64,000 bases of DNA from AG1 sp035559775 (GCA_035559775.1 DATMAU010000023.1:1-64000); one strand, 5' to 3'; counted from the first letter of the stretch, positions 17,261-27,227 are shown. The notes: a model not told the origin generated them from the sequence alone. Made by a program: numbers and translations.

Positions 17261-18388
17261 ATGAGGGTTCTTCTGAGCAGAGCCTCTTGGGATGATTATG
17301 TGGATAAGGATCTCTCACAGCTATACATGGGTCTTGCAAGGATTAATAAGATCTATAATGAGGTTAGGAAAGACCCAGGACAGTATAGATCGTTCCTCCT
17401 GGGCGTTATAGGGGGTAGGAGTGTTGGTCATTCACAGAGGATCATGAAGATCATGGGGAACCTTTTCGGAATCCGTGTATCTGGCGCTAGGGAAGCCTTA
17501 AGGCTGATGGCAGGCGGCGTCCCGCTTGATAGCGCCTCAAAGGATGTCTCATTCAGCTTTAGTGATAGAGCGGGTTTTAGAAACCTTATAGAGGTATCGA
17601 TGCTCTCCCTAGAATCGATCCTAAAAAGCGCTTCAAGAGATCTCGCCAGGATCTTTGAAGAGGTCGAGAGGATCGTTATAAGAGATCTTGCAGCTCTAAA
17701 GAGCGACCCCCTACATATGGTTAAGATCCTGGGCGGTGTCGCATCGGCAAGCACGAGAATAATGCCTCTGAGAAACCCCCACAGCCTTGTTATAGTATCA
17801 CTCACCGGGATCCCAGTGTCTGTTTTCAAAAAGCTCTTTGGAGATCCTGGAGAGCTTGTGAAAGCTTCCGGAGGTATTATAGATCCCCGAGTTGTTTTAC
17901 CCTTCGATGAAGAGGATCTATCTATCATATCATTCAAACCAGGATCTCTTGGAGAGAAAATAGCATATATCATAGAGAACACATATAAGATCCATTCTAT
18001 GATCAGGAAGACCTGTAGATACTACATACACGGCGAGGATGAGAAGCTACTCCACATAGTGGTAATGACCCCCGAGGCTAGAAGGATTGCTAGTAACATA
18101 GGAATAGATCTAGGTGTTGAGAGACCCATAATAAGATCCGCTAGAAAGATCTCAGAACCCCACCCAGATATAGCGATTATAAAGGGAACAGCTATAATTA
18201 GGCCAAGCACGTGTAGAGCAAGTCTAGGTAGTGGTATTGAGACCGATTGTCGCAGATTATTAGAATACCTAGGATTAAAAGTAGGCCTGGGGACTGGGAG
18301 AATATCTATTATCGGTAGGCCTGATAGGAGGGTAAGGATCGAGTGGTGGGTAGCTATAGAACGCACCAAGCTTAGAGAAACCTCATGA
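17261..18388 (+). CDS. Conserved-looking protein of unknown function
   Basis: 375 residues, not recognised. It is soluble and mixed alpha/beta, with a helix-rich middle (SLESILKSASRDLARIFEEV) and a basic C-terminus (IGRPDRRVRIEWWVAIERTK). Three or four Cys in the last third (KTCRYYIHG, RPSTCRASL, TDCRRLLEY) are not spaced as a zinc finger. Codon use matches neighbours. It diverges from serA with about 140 bases between. No function is offered. Confidence 0.7.
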   Translation: MRVLLSRASWDDYVDKDLSQLYMGLARINKIYNEVRKDPGQYRSFLLGVIGGRSVGHSQRIMKIMGNLFGIRVSGAREALRLMAGGVPLDSASKDVSFSFSDRAGFRNLIEVSMLSLESILKSASRDLARIFEEVERIVIRDLAALKSDPLHMVKILGGVASASTRIMPLRNPHSLVIVSLTGIPVSVFKKLFGDPGELVKASGGIIDPRVVLPFDEEDLSIISFKPGSLGEKIAYIIENTYKIHSMIRKTCRYYIHGEDEKLLHIVVMTPEARRIASNIGIDLGVERPIIRSARKISEPHPDIAIIKGTAIIRPSTCRASLGSGIETDCRRLLEYLGLKVGLGTGRISIIGRPDRRVRIEWWVAIERTKLRETS

Positions 18389-18402
18389 TCAATATTATAT
18401 CA

Positions 18403-18933
18403 TTATATCTCAACTATATCAGGACGGATACTCCTCACCTTGTTAATAAGAGAGAGGTACCATGAGGGAACCTCTATTTTATCAACCCTCCGAGAGAAGG
18501 TATACGGCTTTATATCGAGAATGGGCGTCCCGTCAAACAAGTCTAGATTGTCGACATAGAGGATCCTACCCTCCCTCCTAAGAAGCCTCACTATGCTTAC
18601 CGCTATAGGGTTAGGTCTATATGGCGAGTCGGTGCAGAAAACACCCACCATAGGTACTTCTTCCTCGGATAAACCAAGCTTGATCAGTCTTTTTGGCTTC
18701 ACTTTAAGCCTCCTATCGCTGAAAACTATTTTGTGGAGATACGCGATCACTATTAAGTGGGAGAAGCCATCAATACCGTCGAGGGCTTCTTCATATTCAG
18801 GCAGGATCTCTATGATGCCAGAGACCCCTCTAATGGACTCCCTAACAGCATCGTCTGAAAGAGACACTCTCACAAATCCTATAGGCTTTAATGTGAACTT
18901 CAAAAGCATCCCTAGCACCTCTATACAAACCAA
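18403..18933 (-). CDS. trmO: tRNA (t6A37) N6-methyltransferase TrmO-like (YaeB family)
   Basis: 176 residues; the likely start is the internal ATG at 18909 before LLKFTLKPIGFV. The family signatures are plain: LKPIGFVR, DGIDGFSHLIVIAYLH, PYRPNPIAVSIVRLL and DGTPILDIKPY. TrmO is an unusual S-adenosylmethionine methyltransferase that methylates t6A at position 37 of some tRNAs. Archaeal members are less studied, so target and activity are inferred. Convergent with the preceding unknown gene, 14 bases apart. Confidence 0.85.
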   Translation of the reverse strand: MVCIEVLGMLLKFTLKPIGFVRVSLSDDAVRESIRGVSGIIEILPEYEEALDGIDGFSHLIVIAYLHKIVFSDRRLKVKPKRLIKLGLSEEEVPMVGVFCTDSPYRPNPIAVSIVRLLRREGRILYVDNLDLFDGTPILDIKPYTFSRRVDKIEVPSWYLSLINKVRSIRPDIVEI

Positions 18934-18981
18934 GCTTATCTATTAAAACAAGCTAAACATAAACCTCCTAGGTATTTTACC

Positions 18982-19734
18982 ATGGTGCTTGGTATGGCGG
19001 TAAAGGGATATGTTGACCAGGATCACATAGCCTGGGCTGTGATCAGCAGACCTGAGAGGAGGAATGCTTGGAACTCTGAAGTGTCGAGACTTCTAATAGA
19101 CTTCATATCAAGGATCTCTGGTGATGAGAAGGTTCTAGGGCTCGTAATAACTGGTGATGGTGAGTATTTCTCAGCTGGTGTAGATCTCAAGGAGATCCTT
19201 AGTGCGGGGGATAGAGAGAAGATCTACGAGATCTTTGGTCTGGCTAGAAAAGCCTTCGAATCGATCGCATTGTTTGAAAAACCCGTAATAGCAGCTGTTA
19301 ACGGTCCAGCTTACGGGATCTCTGTCGAGCTAACCCACCTAGTAGACTACGTGATAGCTTCGAAAAAAGCTTCTTTCGCCATAACAGGTGCTAGGCTGGG
19401 GCTTGTGCCCCCTGTATCCCCTATCCTCGGGTGGATCAACATAGGCGTTAGGAGAGCTTCTTATCTAACGATAAGCGGCTCCACAATCACGCCTGAGGAT
19501 GCTCTAAGAATAGGACTTGTCGATGAAGTGGTTGATCCAGATATTCTGGAGGATAGAGCTAGATCTATTGTCAAGGAGATCTCGAAATCAGAATCAAATG
19601 CTATTTCAACAATAAAGAGAATAATAGCTCAGCAGAGGCTAAAAGGCATAGAGGAGGGCTTCAAACTTATAGCTGAGTCAGCGTTGAGGAGTGATACGAG
19701 GAAAAGAATAGAGGATTTCCTTAGCAGGAGATAA
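18982..19734 (+). CDS. Enoyl-CoA hydratase/isomerase (crotonase) family protein
   Basis: 250 residues, normal length. AWAVISRPERRNAWNSEVSR and GDGEYFSAGVDLKEIL are the N-terminal crotonase signatures (second oxyanion-hole region), and VNGPAYGISVELTHLVDYVI is the central helix; GARLGLVPPVSP carries the other active-site loop. The usual GGG ahead of the Glu-Leu pair is GIS here, and the Glu often found in the GxxLGL.P loop is an Ala-Arg, so hydratase chemistry is uncertain and isomerase or hydrolase activity is possible. It is the only CoA-ester gene in this neighbourhood. Confidence 0.82.
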   Translation: MVLGMAVKGYVDQDHIAWAVISRPERRNAWNSEVSRLLIDFISRISGDEKVLGLVITGDGEYFSAGVDLKEILSAGDREKIYEIFGLARKAFESIALFEKPVIAAVNGPAYGISVELTHLVDYVIASKKASFAITGARLGLVPPVSPILGWINIGVRRASYLTISGSTITPEDALRIGLVDEVVDPDILEDRARSIVKEISKSESNAISTIKRIIAQQRLKGIEEGFKLIAESALRSDTRKRIEDFLSRR

Positions 19735-19785
19735 AACGTTTTAGCAATGGATCTAATAGACTGAACATTGATTTACAATGACACG

Positions 19786-20385
19786 CTATCTCCGAGGCGT
19801 CGTCAGATAGCTCCCTATAATAATGCCTGGGATCAGCTCAAAATACGCAACAAGTCTTTCAACCCCTCCAGGACCAAGTCCGAGATCGATCCTTACTATA
19901 AAAAGTACTAGAAAAACTGCTGCTAGAAACCCCATAATTGGGGTGATTATTCTGGTATAGCCCCTGAGGATTCTATAGCTTGCTATAGGTGCTGCAGCCC
20001 CAAAGATAAATGTTATGGCTGCGAATAGCGTGTGGAGAGCGCCGAAGGTCTCGTTAAAGATACCCACACCAACAGATCCTATCCCGGTTATGAATAAGAG
20101 GATAGAGAAGTAAGGATCACCGCCACCCCTCCTAAGCATGATAGAGGATAGCATTGCCATGATTCCTAGCAGGATTACAGAGATGGTGAATATAATCGAT
20201 GATGGTTGGAACACCACGCACGCTTGAGCCCTGCAAGTAGCACCTAGATCGCTGATATAGTTCTGCGAAATACTGTAACCAGGATATAGAGAGCTAGCAA
20301 CAAGGAGAAATACGAGGAACTGGGAGCATCCGAGGAGTAGGAAGAGTCCTGAGAGGTTCAAGACCCTGGGATCTTCCTGAACCAT
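19786..20385 (-). CDS. DUF998-type membrane protein
   Basis: 199 residues, about six transmembrane helices. SISQNYISDLGATCRAQACV near the N-terminus and FNETFGALHTLFAAITFIF in the middle are the typical DUF998 motifs (NYISDLG and HTLFA). Function unknown across the family. It is in the same orientation as the CPBP protease and S9 peptidase genes downstream of which it lies, with 60 bases between. Confidence 0.78.
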   Translation of the reverse strand: MVQEDPRVLNLSGLFLLLGCSQFLVFLLVASSLYPGYSISQNYISDLGATCRAQACVVFQPSSIIFTISVILLGIMAMLSSIMLRRGGGDPYFSILLFITGIGSVGVGIFNETFGALHTLFAAITFIFGAAAPIASYRILRGYTRIITPIMGFLAAVFLVLFIVRIDLGLGPGGVERLVAYFELIPGIIIGSYLTTPRR

Positions 20386-20445
20386 ACTAACCTACCTATA
20401 AAAATAAAGCTAATATGATAAAAACCTAACCATAGGGTTAGAAGA

Positions 20446-21111
20446 TCAGAGTATGCCAAGCCGGCTTAACACGCTGGGTGCCGGTATATATACTATTATC
20501 AGCTCTAACCATGCTATATGGACTATAATAGAGCCCAAAACACCCTGCCTCGCTGCCACAGAGCCCGTGACTATACCAACAAAGAAAGCCCCGGCTATTA
20601 GGGGTGGATTGAGGGTTGGCATATGGACCAGAGTATAATATAGGGATGAGGCGAATACTGCTGCTGAAGCCCTAACCCTCAGGATCTCTGTTACAATGTA
20701 GCTTTGTATAAAGCCTCTCCAGAAGATCTCCTCCATAGAGCCTATAATGGCTAGATACAGCGGTAGTAGGTTCTTGTAACCTCCTAAGGAGGTTTCTATA
20801 GACATATAGACCATGTCTACATAAGACCATAACCCCATTAGGATCGAGATATACCCACCAGCTATGAATATAATATATAGAATTATAGCCGCTATTATCG
20901 ATAGGATCATGGTTGTTGATATCCTGCCTCTCATCATGACCCTTTGAAAATAGCCTCTCCTAAGCATTATCAGTAAAGATGCGGAGCCCATTATAATAGT
21001 CGATATTGCCATCGATATTATGAATCTCTCTCTAAGCACTATGAATGAGAGGGGGAAGAAGAAGAGGGGCATAGCAACGACTATAAGATCTATTGCTCTA
21101 TACCTAAGCAT
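20446..21111 (-). CDS. CPBP (CAAX/Rce1-like) intramembrane metalloprotease
   Basis: 221 residues with about seven hydrophobic helices. The Glu-Glu motif is in GSMEEIFWRGFIQSYIV and the second-motif His in SLYYTLVHMPTLN, which together form the glutamate protease site of the CPBP family. It would cleave substrates within the membrane; no substrate is indicated. The start overlaps the end of the S9 peptidase gene by eight bases, so the two are probably co-transcribed. Confidence 0.85.
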   Translation of the reverse strand: MLRYRAIDLIVVAMPLFFFPLSFIVLRERFIISMAISTIIMGSASLLIMLRRGYFQRVMMRGRISTTMILSIIAAIILYIIFIAGGYISILMGLWSYVDMVYMSIETSLGGYKNLLPLYLAIIGSMEEIFWRGFIQSYIVTEILRVRASAAVFASSLYYTLVHMPTLNPPLIAGAFFVGIVTGSVAARQGVLGSIIVHIAWLELIIVYIPAPSVLSRLGIL

Positions 21112-22999
21112 CCTGGCAACCCTTCTTCCCAGGCTCGTCGGAGCTCTGGCCAGTCAGTCCCAGCCTCTCCTTGATCCATGATAGTTTGATCTCAAGCCTC
21201 TTCCTCCTATGCCTAGGCTCTGCAGAAACACTATGCCCGTGGCTACCCTTTGTGAAGATGACGAGCCTCGACTCCTTTCCAGCCGATAGCATCGCTATGT
21301 GCATTGAGAGCGACTGGTCTATAAAGCATCTATAATCCTCCGTGCTGTGTATAAGCAGGAGAGGAGTCTTAACCCTCGATACGTGGAAGGCGGGGCTTTT
21401 CCTAACATACTCCTCCAGGTTATCTATAGGAGTCCCCCCGATCTGGTCCGGGTCGAACCAGAAGCCTATATCGGAGGCCCAGTAATCAGCTATCCAGTCA
21501 GCTATACCGTTCTCACTAACAGCGGCTGCAAACCTGTCTGTTTTTGTTATTATCACGTTCGTCATATAGCCCCCATAGCTTATCCCGGTCACAACCATTC
21601 TCTTATCATCCACCGGGTATTTGCTCAGGATCATGTCTAGAAAGCCCATGATCTGTTCGTAGTCCTTCTCACCATACATACCCCTTATATCAGCGAACTC
21701 CTCGGAGTAGCCATCACTCCCTCTCGGGTTGCAGAAAGCAACTATGAAACCCTCGGAAGCCATGAGCTGCATCTCTGGGTTAAAGTGATAGCCATACATA
21801 CCCTTAGGCCCGCCATGTATGTAGAGGATCAGTGGCTTCTTACCACCACCCTCGGGGACTAAGACCCACCCATCTATCCTCTCTCCGTTAACCTCGACGG
21901 GCTCGTATACCGGGCTATAGAGCTTCACCTCTTTGGAGAGCCACTCATTAACCCTAGAGATCTTCCTCACAGAGCCCTGGCTAATCATATAAACCTCGGG
22001 GGGTTCTAGCGGCGATGCATAGATATAGGCAGCCCTATCGCCCTTCGAGTTAGCTGAATATACAACCCCATCCCTCCTAACAATATCTCTTAGAGAACCA
22101 CGATCCACTATGGAGAGCACTGTTCTCCCAGAATCTGAGTATATGATCGACGGGCTACCCATATAGTCGCCCGCTATCATCTCGATATTCCTGTCGAGAA
22201 GCCCGCATGATACACATGTAGGGCTGGAACCATCTATTCTCCAGAGCCTATAGTGGCTAGCAATACCTATGCTCCTCTGATGCGCTAGCATATAGATCTC
22301 GCTATCTATGCAAGAGATCTGTGATACTGTGTAGCCTCTAACGATATCCTCTACACTGCCGCCTGGCTTGAGCCTTCTAACGATATGGTGGAGTGGTTTT
22401 CTCCAATCCTCCCTAGTATAATAGTAGATCCCGTCTTTGCAGACAGAGAAGCCCTGGATCCCGTTGGGCTCGTCAGTAATTTTAGAAACCCTACCGGAAT
22501 CGATATCAACAAAATGGATCTGTTGCGAGATATGAGAGACAAAACCCCTCCCATCGAACCATACAGGGATCCTGTCGCTAATAGCATAATCACCATCAGG
22601 ATCATGTAGCTGGGCCCTCGGAACACTGGCTAGAACAACTAGCATGTTTTCATCAAGCCACTCGAGATCCGCAACCCCATCCTTAAACCACGCAACCCTC
22701 CTAGCCTCGCCCCTCAAGCCCCATACAAAGACACCAGACCCCTTATCCTCCTTCCCAGCACCCCTCCTACTTATAAAGGCGAGCTTTGCTGCTGACGGGG
22801 ACCATCTGGGTGAGGAGTCACCTTCACCAGCTAGGTAGAACTCTTCAGCAGCGTGGGTTAGGATCCTTATCTCAGAGACGTATTTATTCTTATCAACATC
22901 GGCTACGCTCACTATATATGCTAGATCTCCTTTCCCAGAAAGCCTAACATCGGTGATCCTCGAGATCCTTATCACATCATCTATACCCAACCTTCTCAA
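21104..22999 (-). CDS. S9 family serine peptidase (acylaminoacyl-peptidase-like)
   Basis: 631 residues. An N-terminal beta-propeller (about 1-370) is followed by an alpha/beta-hydrolase domain. The catalytic triad is readable: Ser474 in GISYGGYM, Asp about 555 in STEDYR and His about 587 in GSHGHS. YIHGGPKGMYGYHFN is the oxyanion-loop region. Such enzymes trim acylated amino acids or oligopeptides in the cytoplasm; no signal peptide is seen. Operon with the CPBP protease. Confidence 0.92.
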   Translation of the reverse strand: MRRLGIDDVIRISRITDVRLSGKGDLAYIVSVADVDKNKYVSEIRILTHAAEEFYLAGEGDSSPRWSPSAAKLAFISRRGAGKEDKGSGVFVWGLRGEARRVAWFKDGVADLEWLDENMLVVLASVPRAQLHDPDGDYAISDRIPVWFDGRGFVSHISQQIHFVDIDSGRVSKITDEPNGIQGFSVCKDGIYYYTREDWRKPLHHIVRRLKPGGSVEDIVRGYTVSQISCIDSEIYMLAHQRSIGIASHYRLWRIDGSSPTCVSCGLLDRNIEMIAGDYMGSPSIIYSDSGRTVLSIVDRGSLRDIVRRDGVVYSANSKGDRAAYIYASPLEPPEVYMISQGSVRKISRVNEWLSKEVKLYSPVYEPVEVNGERIDGWVLVPEGGGKKPLILYIHGGPKGMYGYHFNPEMQLMASEGFIVAFCNPRGSDGYSEEFADIRGMYGEKDYEQIMGFLDMILSKYPVDDKRMVVTGISYGGYMTNVIITKTDRFAAAVSENGIADWIADYWASDIGFWFDPDQIGGTPIDNLEEYVRKSPAFHVSRVKTPLLLIHSTEDYRCFIDQSLSMHIAMLSAGKESRLVIFTKGSHGHSVSAEPRHRRKRLEIKLSWIKERLGLTGQSSDEPGKKGCQDA

Positions 23000-23249
23000 C
23001 TAAGGGCTCCCCGCACATTATGGTGAGAAACCCAATATAAGTGGGAGATAGCAGCAGTATGTAAATATGAAGAGAGAATGCTTGTAATGCCTATAAAGAT
23101 ATCCTAACAGCTAATCAATACACATACTCTCTCCTCTCTTCTCCCAAACCTTCTCGTCTCCAAAATTCCTCACAAATACCTCCTAACCAGTTCCTCCAAA
23201 TACTTGTTATGAGCTCTCTATACATATAGCGCTTGAGATCTTCACAACC
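23000..23249. other. 250-base gap, no gene recognised
   Basis: Pyrimidine-rich on the plus strand. On the minus strand a short open stretch ending near 23187 reads NKYLEELVRRYL, which could be the tail of a lost gene, but it has no start. Otherwise nothing is supported. Confidence 0.25.
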
Positions 23250-24446
23250 TTAGGAGAAGATGTTGAGGGTTGAGAGGGCGAAGATCAGTATGAAGCCCAC
23301 TGTAGTGAGTATTTGTAGGGGTCTCGAAAGCCTCCTCGGAAGCACTGTGTCAAGGAACTTGCCGCCGTCTGTTATGAAGAGCGGTGCGGCGTTTATTATT
23401 GCGAGGCTCAAACCTATGATGGAGATCCACAAGAAGATCTTTATGATCTCTTCGAGCACGTATAGCCTAACATAGCCATGCTCGCTAACAGCTACAAGGG
23501 CTCCCATGGATAGGCCGAAGATCAGGGGTACAACGCTCAGATAGATCCCTAGCCTTGTGGTGTTAGAGGGCTTATAGATCGTTGCTGAGTATCTCGTCCC
23601 GTTGGGGTATATGCCCTCTATCTCTAAATACACACTCCCGTTGGAAACTATATACTCCCTGAACTTGAGAAAATCTCCAAGACCGCCGATCCTCGTGTTA
23701 TTTATACTCAGTATAAGGAGCCCGGGAGAGATACCGCTCTTTTCCGCAAGAGAGCCTTTCTCCACATCCTCTATAATTACGCCTTGAGAGATACCAACAG
23801 TATTGGCTGAATATATGATACCCAGTACAACCCCTGAGGCTATTGCAAAAATGATCATGTTCATCAAAACACCGCCCGTCAAGATCCTCCCTGCCACGAG
23901 ACCTTCGCTTTTCAACATATCCTCTTCCTCAAGTTCGACAAAGGCTACTGGGAAGAAGAGTAAGAGCCCTGCGCCATAGCTTTTAAGCCTCTTATTCTCG
24001 GCCTTAGCAGCAATCGCGTGGCCCAGCTCGTGAAGAGTGACATTGATTCCTATCGCTATTAGTAGATATACGATATCCCACCCAGTGATCGTTAACCCCG
24101 GTATTATGGGCACTAGAGGAGATGCAGGCGGCTCACCACCTGATGAGGCCACCCTGATATATTTAGCCACAAAATCTATACCAACCAAGTATACAAAGAC
24201 GTAGAAGAGTATCATGGAGACTACCATCACAGGGATCCCCAGTGTAAAAAACGCCTTAGCACTCCTAGACCCTATAAACCTATCGAGAAGATTAACACCA
24301 CTCTTCCTTTTTATCAGAAAACCTAGAGGGAATGGTTCTATACCTATTCTAGCCAGAAGATCCTTTATCCTCGGCGACATACTCGCTAGGAAATATAATA
24401 CAACCTCAACGAGCAATACGAGAACTATGAGCTGAAGCGGGTTCAC
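23250..24446 (-). CDS. Site-2-protease-like zinc metallopeptidase (M50) with PDZ domain
   Basis: 398 residues, multipass. The zinc motif is HELGH at 139-143, the third ligand motif is NAAPLFITDGGKF near residue 355-370, and a PDZ-like region (DVEKGSLAEKSGISPGLLIL, about 225-250) sits between them. This is the full M50 layout: it cleaves membrane-anchored substrates inside the membrane, often regulators. It opens with GTG. No anti-sigma-like or transcription-factor partner is adjacent, so the substrate is unknown. Confidence 0.9.
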   Translation of the reverse strand: MNPLQLIVLVLLVEVVLYFLASMSPRIKDLLARIGIEPFPLGFLIKRKSGVNLLDRFIGSRSAKAFFTLGIPVMVVSMILFYVFVYLVGIDFVAKYIRVASSGGEPPASPLVPIIPGLTITGWDIVYLLIAIGINVTLHELGHAIAAKAENKRLKSYGAGLLLFFPVAFVELEEEDMLKSEGLVAGRILTGGVLMNMIIFAIASGVVLGIIYSANTVGISQGVIIEDVEKGSLAEKSGISPGLLILSINNTRIGGLGDFLKFREYIVSNGSVYLEIEGIYPNGTRYSATIYKPSNTTRLGIYLSVVPLIFGLSMGALVAVSEHGYVRLYVLEEIIKIFLWISIIGLSLAIINAAPLFITDGGKFLDTVLPRRLSRPLQILTTVGFILIFALSTLNIFS

Positions 24447-24730
24447 ATTACTTGCCCCATAGACATATTATTAGAAGCTAAAAACGTTACAGCCGGTATC
24501 AGTGCGGAACTATTTCCACCTATAGGGCTTTACAGACGACCTCGCACAGCTCTCCAGCTTAGTTGGAAATAATCACCACTCTTCCGTATGATCAGCCCTA
24601 TATGACCATATTATCACCTTGTCAACGGGTGGGCGGACTGCCTGACATAGTTTTATATTACCTCATATTAAATCTTTATAAAGCGTATGTGTAATATTAC
24701 TAGCCTGCGTCTTTCCGTCACTGAGGATCT
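24447..24730. other. Gap between FAU-1 gene end and M50 start
   Basis: 284 bases with TATA-like stretches near 24650-24670 and a short GC-rich run (GGTGGGCGGACTGCC near 24626). No gene or known RNA is supported. Confidence 0.25.
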
Positions 24731-26251
24731 CTATTGGCTACCAGACCTTATTACCGATACCAATTCTCTGAACTTCTCGTTAAATGTATCCATATCTCCT
24801 TCACCCTGTTTGCTTGTTATATATTCTCCAGATCTTGAGAGTACGGACCAGAGATCATTATATAGACTCTTCACCCTCTCCAGCTCTCTCCTAGCCCTGT
24901 CACATGCTCCGATCTCGATCCCTCTGCATAGGTGCTCAAACCTCTCCTGATCAACGATCCTCAGCTCGCCGCGGACTATGGAGGCGTCTAGCTCTAGATC
25001 TAGATAGGATACCTTGATCATCCCATCATATATCACAGCAGGTCTTGTGTTTATATTGATATAGACTCCCTTGAGTTCTGAGCTATACCTATAATAAGCA
25101 TGGATCGTTAGCCAGCTATCCTCACCAACTATTGTGAGAGCCCTGTCATCCTTCTCCTTCTGGATCCCTAGACCATCATATACCCCAGAGCCTGTTATGC
25201 TCCTCACAACCCCTAGCCAGAGCCTGTCCTCCATGTCTAGATATGCTCTAAGCCTACCCTTTCCAAGAACCCTTGGCTTCTCAAAGGGCCTATCATGGAT
25301 TATGAGGATCTCAGCCCCGCTTGATAGTTTCTCGAGTAAGTGTCTCTTAAGCCCACTCGATATAGAGTGGAGAGAAGCTCCTGACGCTGCTATGCTATCC
25401 AGAAGATCAGCTGTATCCGGATTATCTGAGAAAGCCTTTATCACGTGATGCATTGGTGCGGTAGGGGTTACAAGAGACCTTATCCTATCCAGCTCGCCCA
25501 TATCCTCTGGGGAGAGGTGGATGAAGGCTATCTTCTCACCAACATATAGAGGTTCTGAACCCGCTGCAGAGTTAGCCTTGGTGGAGACCTCTGCTAATGT
25601 TCTTTTCAGAGCATCGAGCTCTTCTAAGAGCTCTTTTAGCGATGCTCTTGAGGCTGAGCTTCTCCAGGAGACCCCTAGCCCTTGTTTTAGAATCATGTCA
25701 GACACTCCCTTAAGCTCGAGGATAACATCGGGATCCCTTATATGCTCCGAGATCTTCTCGACAGGCTTGTCAAGAAGGATCATATACCTGCCAACAATAT
25801 ATACGCCTCTATCTATTAGAGGCGTCCCATCCCCTCTATATCCGATTATCGTGGCAACAAGATCCTCACCCTTATAGCAAGTCCTATCCTTAAGATAACC
25901 TTGAACACCTAGAGGTGTTTCTACATAGCATCCCCCCATATCCTGGGACGAAACCCTGGCCCTGAAAACCATGTATAGTGGTAAGGGGCCTCGGTAGAGG
26001 GAGGTTCTCACAACACTCGATATAGCCTTGAAGGCCTCATCAACAGCGCCCGGAACCCCCACTATTACTAAGAGGCTCTTATTATCATCGCTATTCTTCA
26101 CAGTAACATCAACAGGTCCTTCTGCCTCTGTGTTAAGCCTCTTAGAGAGCTTCCCACTAATATCGCCTGGTTTAAACCCATAGTCGATCAGAATCTTTGA
26201 TATAGCTGTAGCATAGATCCCCCTAACCCTGAAGCCATAGGGTTGCTCCAT
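24731..26251 (-). CDS. FAU-1 family RNA-binding protein / RNase E/G-like
   Basis: 506 residues. The N-terminal portion is alpha/beta with S1-like strands (ETPLGVQGYLKDRTCYKGED), and the C-terminal DUF402 domain is clear in GVYININTRPAVIYDGMI with YLDLELDASIVRGEL. This combination is FAU-1, described in Pyrococcus as an AU-rich-RNA binding protein and proposed to act in RNA processing or degradation. It ends in charged helices. The gene follows the UPF0147 gene after nine bases, in the same orientation. Confidence 0.82.
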   Translation of the reverse strand: MEQPYGFRVRGIYATAISKILIDYGFKPGDISGKLSKRLNTEAEGPVDVTVKNSDDNKSLLVIVGVPGAVDEAFKAISSVVRTSLYRGPLPLYMVFRARVSSQDMGGCYVETPLGVQGYLKDRTCYKGEDLVATIIGYRGDGTPLIDRGVYIVGRYMILLDKPVEKISEHIRDPDVILELKGVSDMILKQGLGVSWRSSASRASLKELLEELDALKRTLAEVSTKANSAAGSEPLYVGEKIAFIHLSPEDMGELDRIRSLVTPTAPMHHVIKAFSDNPDTADLLDSIAASGASLHSISSGLKRHLLEKLSSGAEILIIHDRPFEKPRVLGKGRLRAYLDMEDRLWLGVVRSITGSGVYDGLGIQKEKDDRALTIVGEDSWLTIHAYYRYSSELKGVYININTRPAVIYDGMIKVSYLDLELDASIVRGELRIVDQERFEHLCRGIEIGACDRARRELERVKSLYNDLWSVLSRSGEYITSKQGEGDMDTFNEKFRELVSVIRSGSQ

Positions 26252-26260
26252 AGCTATCCC

Positions 26261-26545
26261 TTAATCCTTAACAGTCTCAAGCCTTGTCGCTATCTGCCAT
26301 AAGAGGTTCCTAGCATGGGTGGGCATGTTGGGATCCTGGCTAACCTCGTCCAGAATGCTAACAGCGTTCGCAGCCCTCACACCTGGTGTGAGGCTCTGTT
26401 CCTGAAGGATCTTTATAGCCTGTATAGCTGCCCTCCTAATATTTCTGGGAACCTGGGAGTCGTTAACAATACCCATCAGGAGTACCAGGGCTTCTTTAAT
26501 CTTAGCCTCGTTCTGAGCCCTCTTCTGGGCCTCAATGCTGCTCAT
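26261..26545 (-). CDS. UPF0147 family protein
   Basis: 94 residues from the ATG at 26545, which has a GGGGGTGG ribosome binding site; the frame is open to 26617 but the extra 24 residues are outside the family and would overlap the divergent acetyltransferase gene. EALVLLMGIVNDSQVPRNIR and RAANAVSILDEVSQDPNMP are the UPF0147 signatures. All-helical, unknown function, very widely conserved in archaea. Probably co-transcribed with FAU-1. Confidence 0.9.
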   Translation of the reverse strand: MSSIEAQKRAQNEAKIKEALVLLMGIVNDSQVPRNIRRAAIQAIKILQEQSLTPGVRAANAVSILDEVSQDPNMPTHARNLLWQIATRLETVKD

Positions 26546-26604
26546 AACACCACCCCCAGATCTTCTCTCTATATCATCTATACAATAGAGCAGTTTTATT
26601 TTTA

Positions 26605-27120
26605 ATGCCTCCCGCATACCAAGGATTGGGGATCAGATCCTCAATGAATGGTGGGGAGGCTATAAGCTGTTCTGGAAACCCTTCCGAGGATCTTTTGGAC
26701 GAGATCTACGGTGTTGAGCTCACATGCTTCAAAGACCCATACCCACCGAGGCTCCTCCTATATTATGTAAGACTAGCGCCAGACCTATTCATAGTATGCA
26801 GATCAGGTGGAAAAGTAGTGGGCTACGCGATAGGAGTTATAGAGAACTATGGGAGAACAGGCCACGTAGTCTCCATATGTGTCCACAAAGACTATAGGAG
26901 AAAAGGGATCGGGAGGATCTTGATGGAGACCCTTGAGAAGCTATTCATAGAAAAAGGAGCCTTCGAAGCAAAACTCGAGGTGAGGGTAAGCAACGAGCCG
27001 GCAATAAACCTCTACAGATCCATGGGCTACACCATAGCAAACATATATCACAGCTATTACAGTGATGGCGAAGACGCATATATAATGATCAAGAGCCTCT
27101 CGAAAAACACATGCTCATAA
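26605..27120 (+). CDS. rimI: GNAT N-acetyltransferase, RimI/Ard1-like
   Basis: 171 residues. The acetyl-CoA motif is YRRKGIGRILMETLEKL (motif A, R-x-x-G-x-G), followed by LEVRVSNEPAINLYRSMGYT (motif B), as in archaeal N-terminal acetyltransferases like Sulfolobus Ard1. It would acetylate protein N-termini. The first about 24 residues precede the GNAT core and may be over-extended; an in-frame ATG at residue 14 (26644) is an alternative start. Divergent from the UPF0147/FAU-1 operon, with the promoters in 60 bases between. Confidence 0.85.
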   Translation: MPPAYQGLGIRSSMNGGEAISCSGNPSEDLLDEIYGVELTCFKDPYPPRLLLYYVRLAPDLFIVCRSGGKVVGYAIGVIENYGRTGHVVSICVHKDYRRKGIGRILMETLEKLFIEKGAFEAKLEVRVSNEPAINLYRSMGYTIANIYHSYYSDGEDAYIMIKSLSKNTCS

Positions 27121-27227
27121 TCTCTGGTTATGGTGAACACTAAGATCTCGTGCTAGTTATATCATAAAATATTCGGGACAGATGCTCCTATCATTAAGGA
27201 GAAAATATCGATGAGATTAGAACCAAA

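Noticed and set aside
26546..26617. Longer start for the UPF0147 protein
   Set aside because: The extra residues are outside the family, overlap the divergent acetyltransferase gene, and the internal ATG has a strong ribosome binding site.
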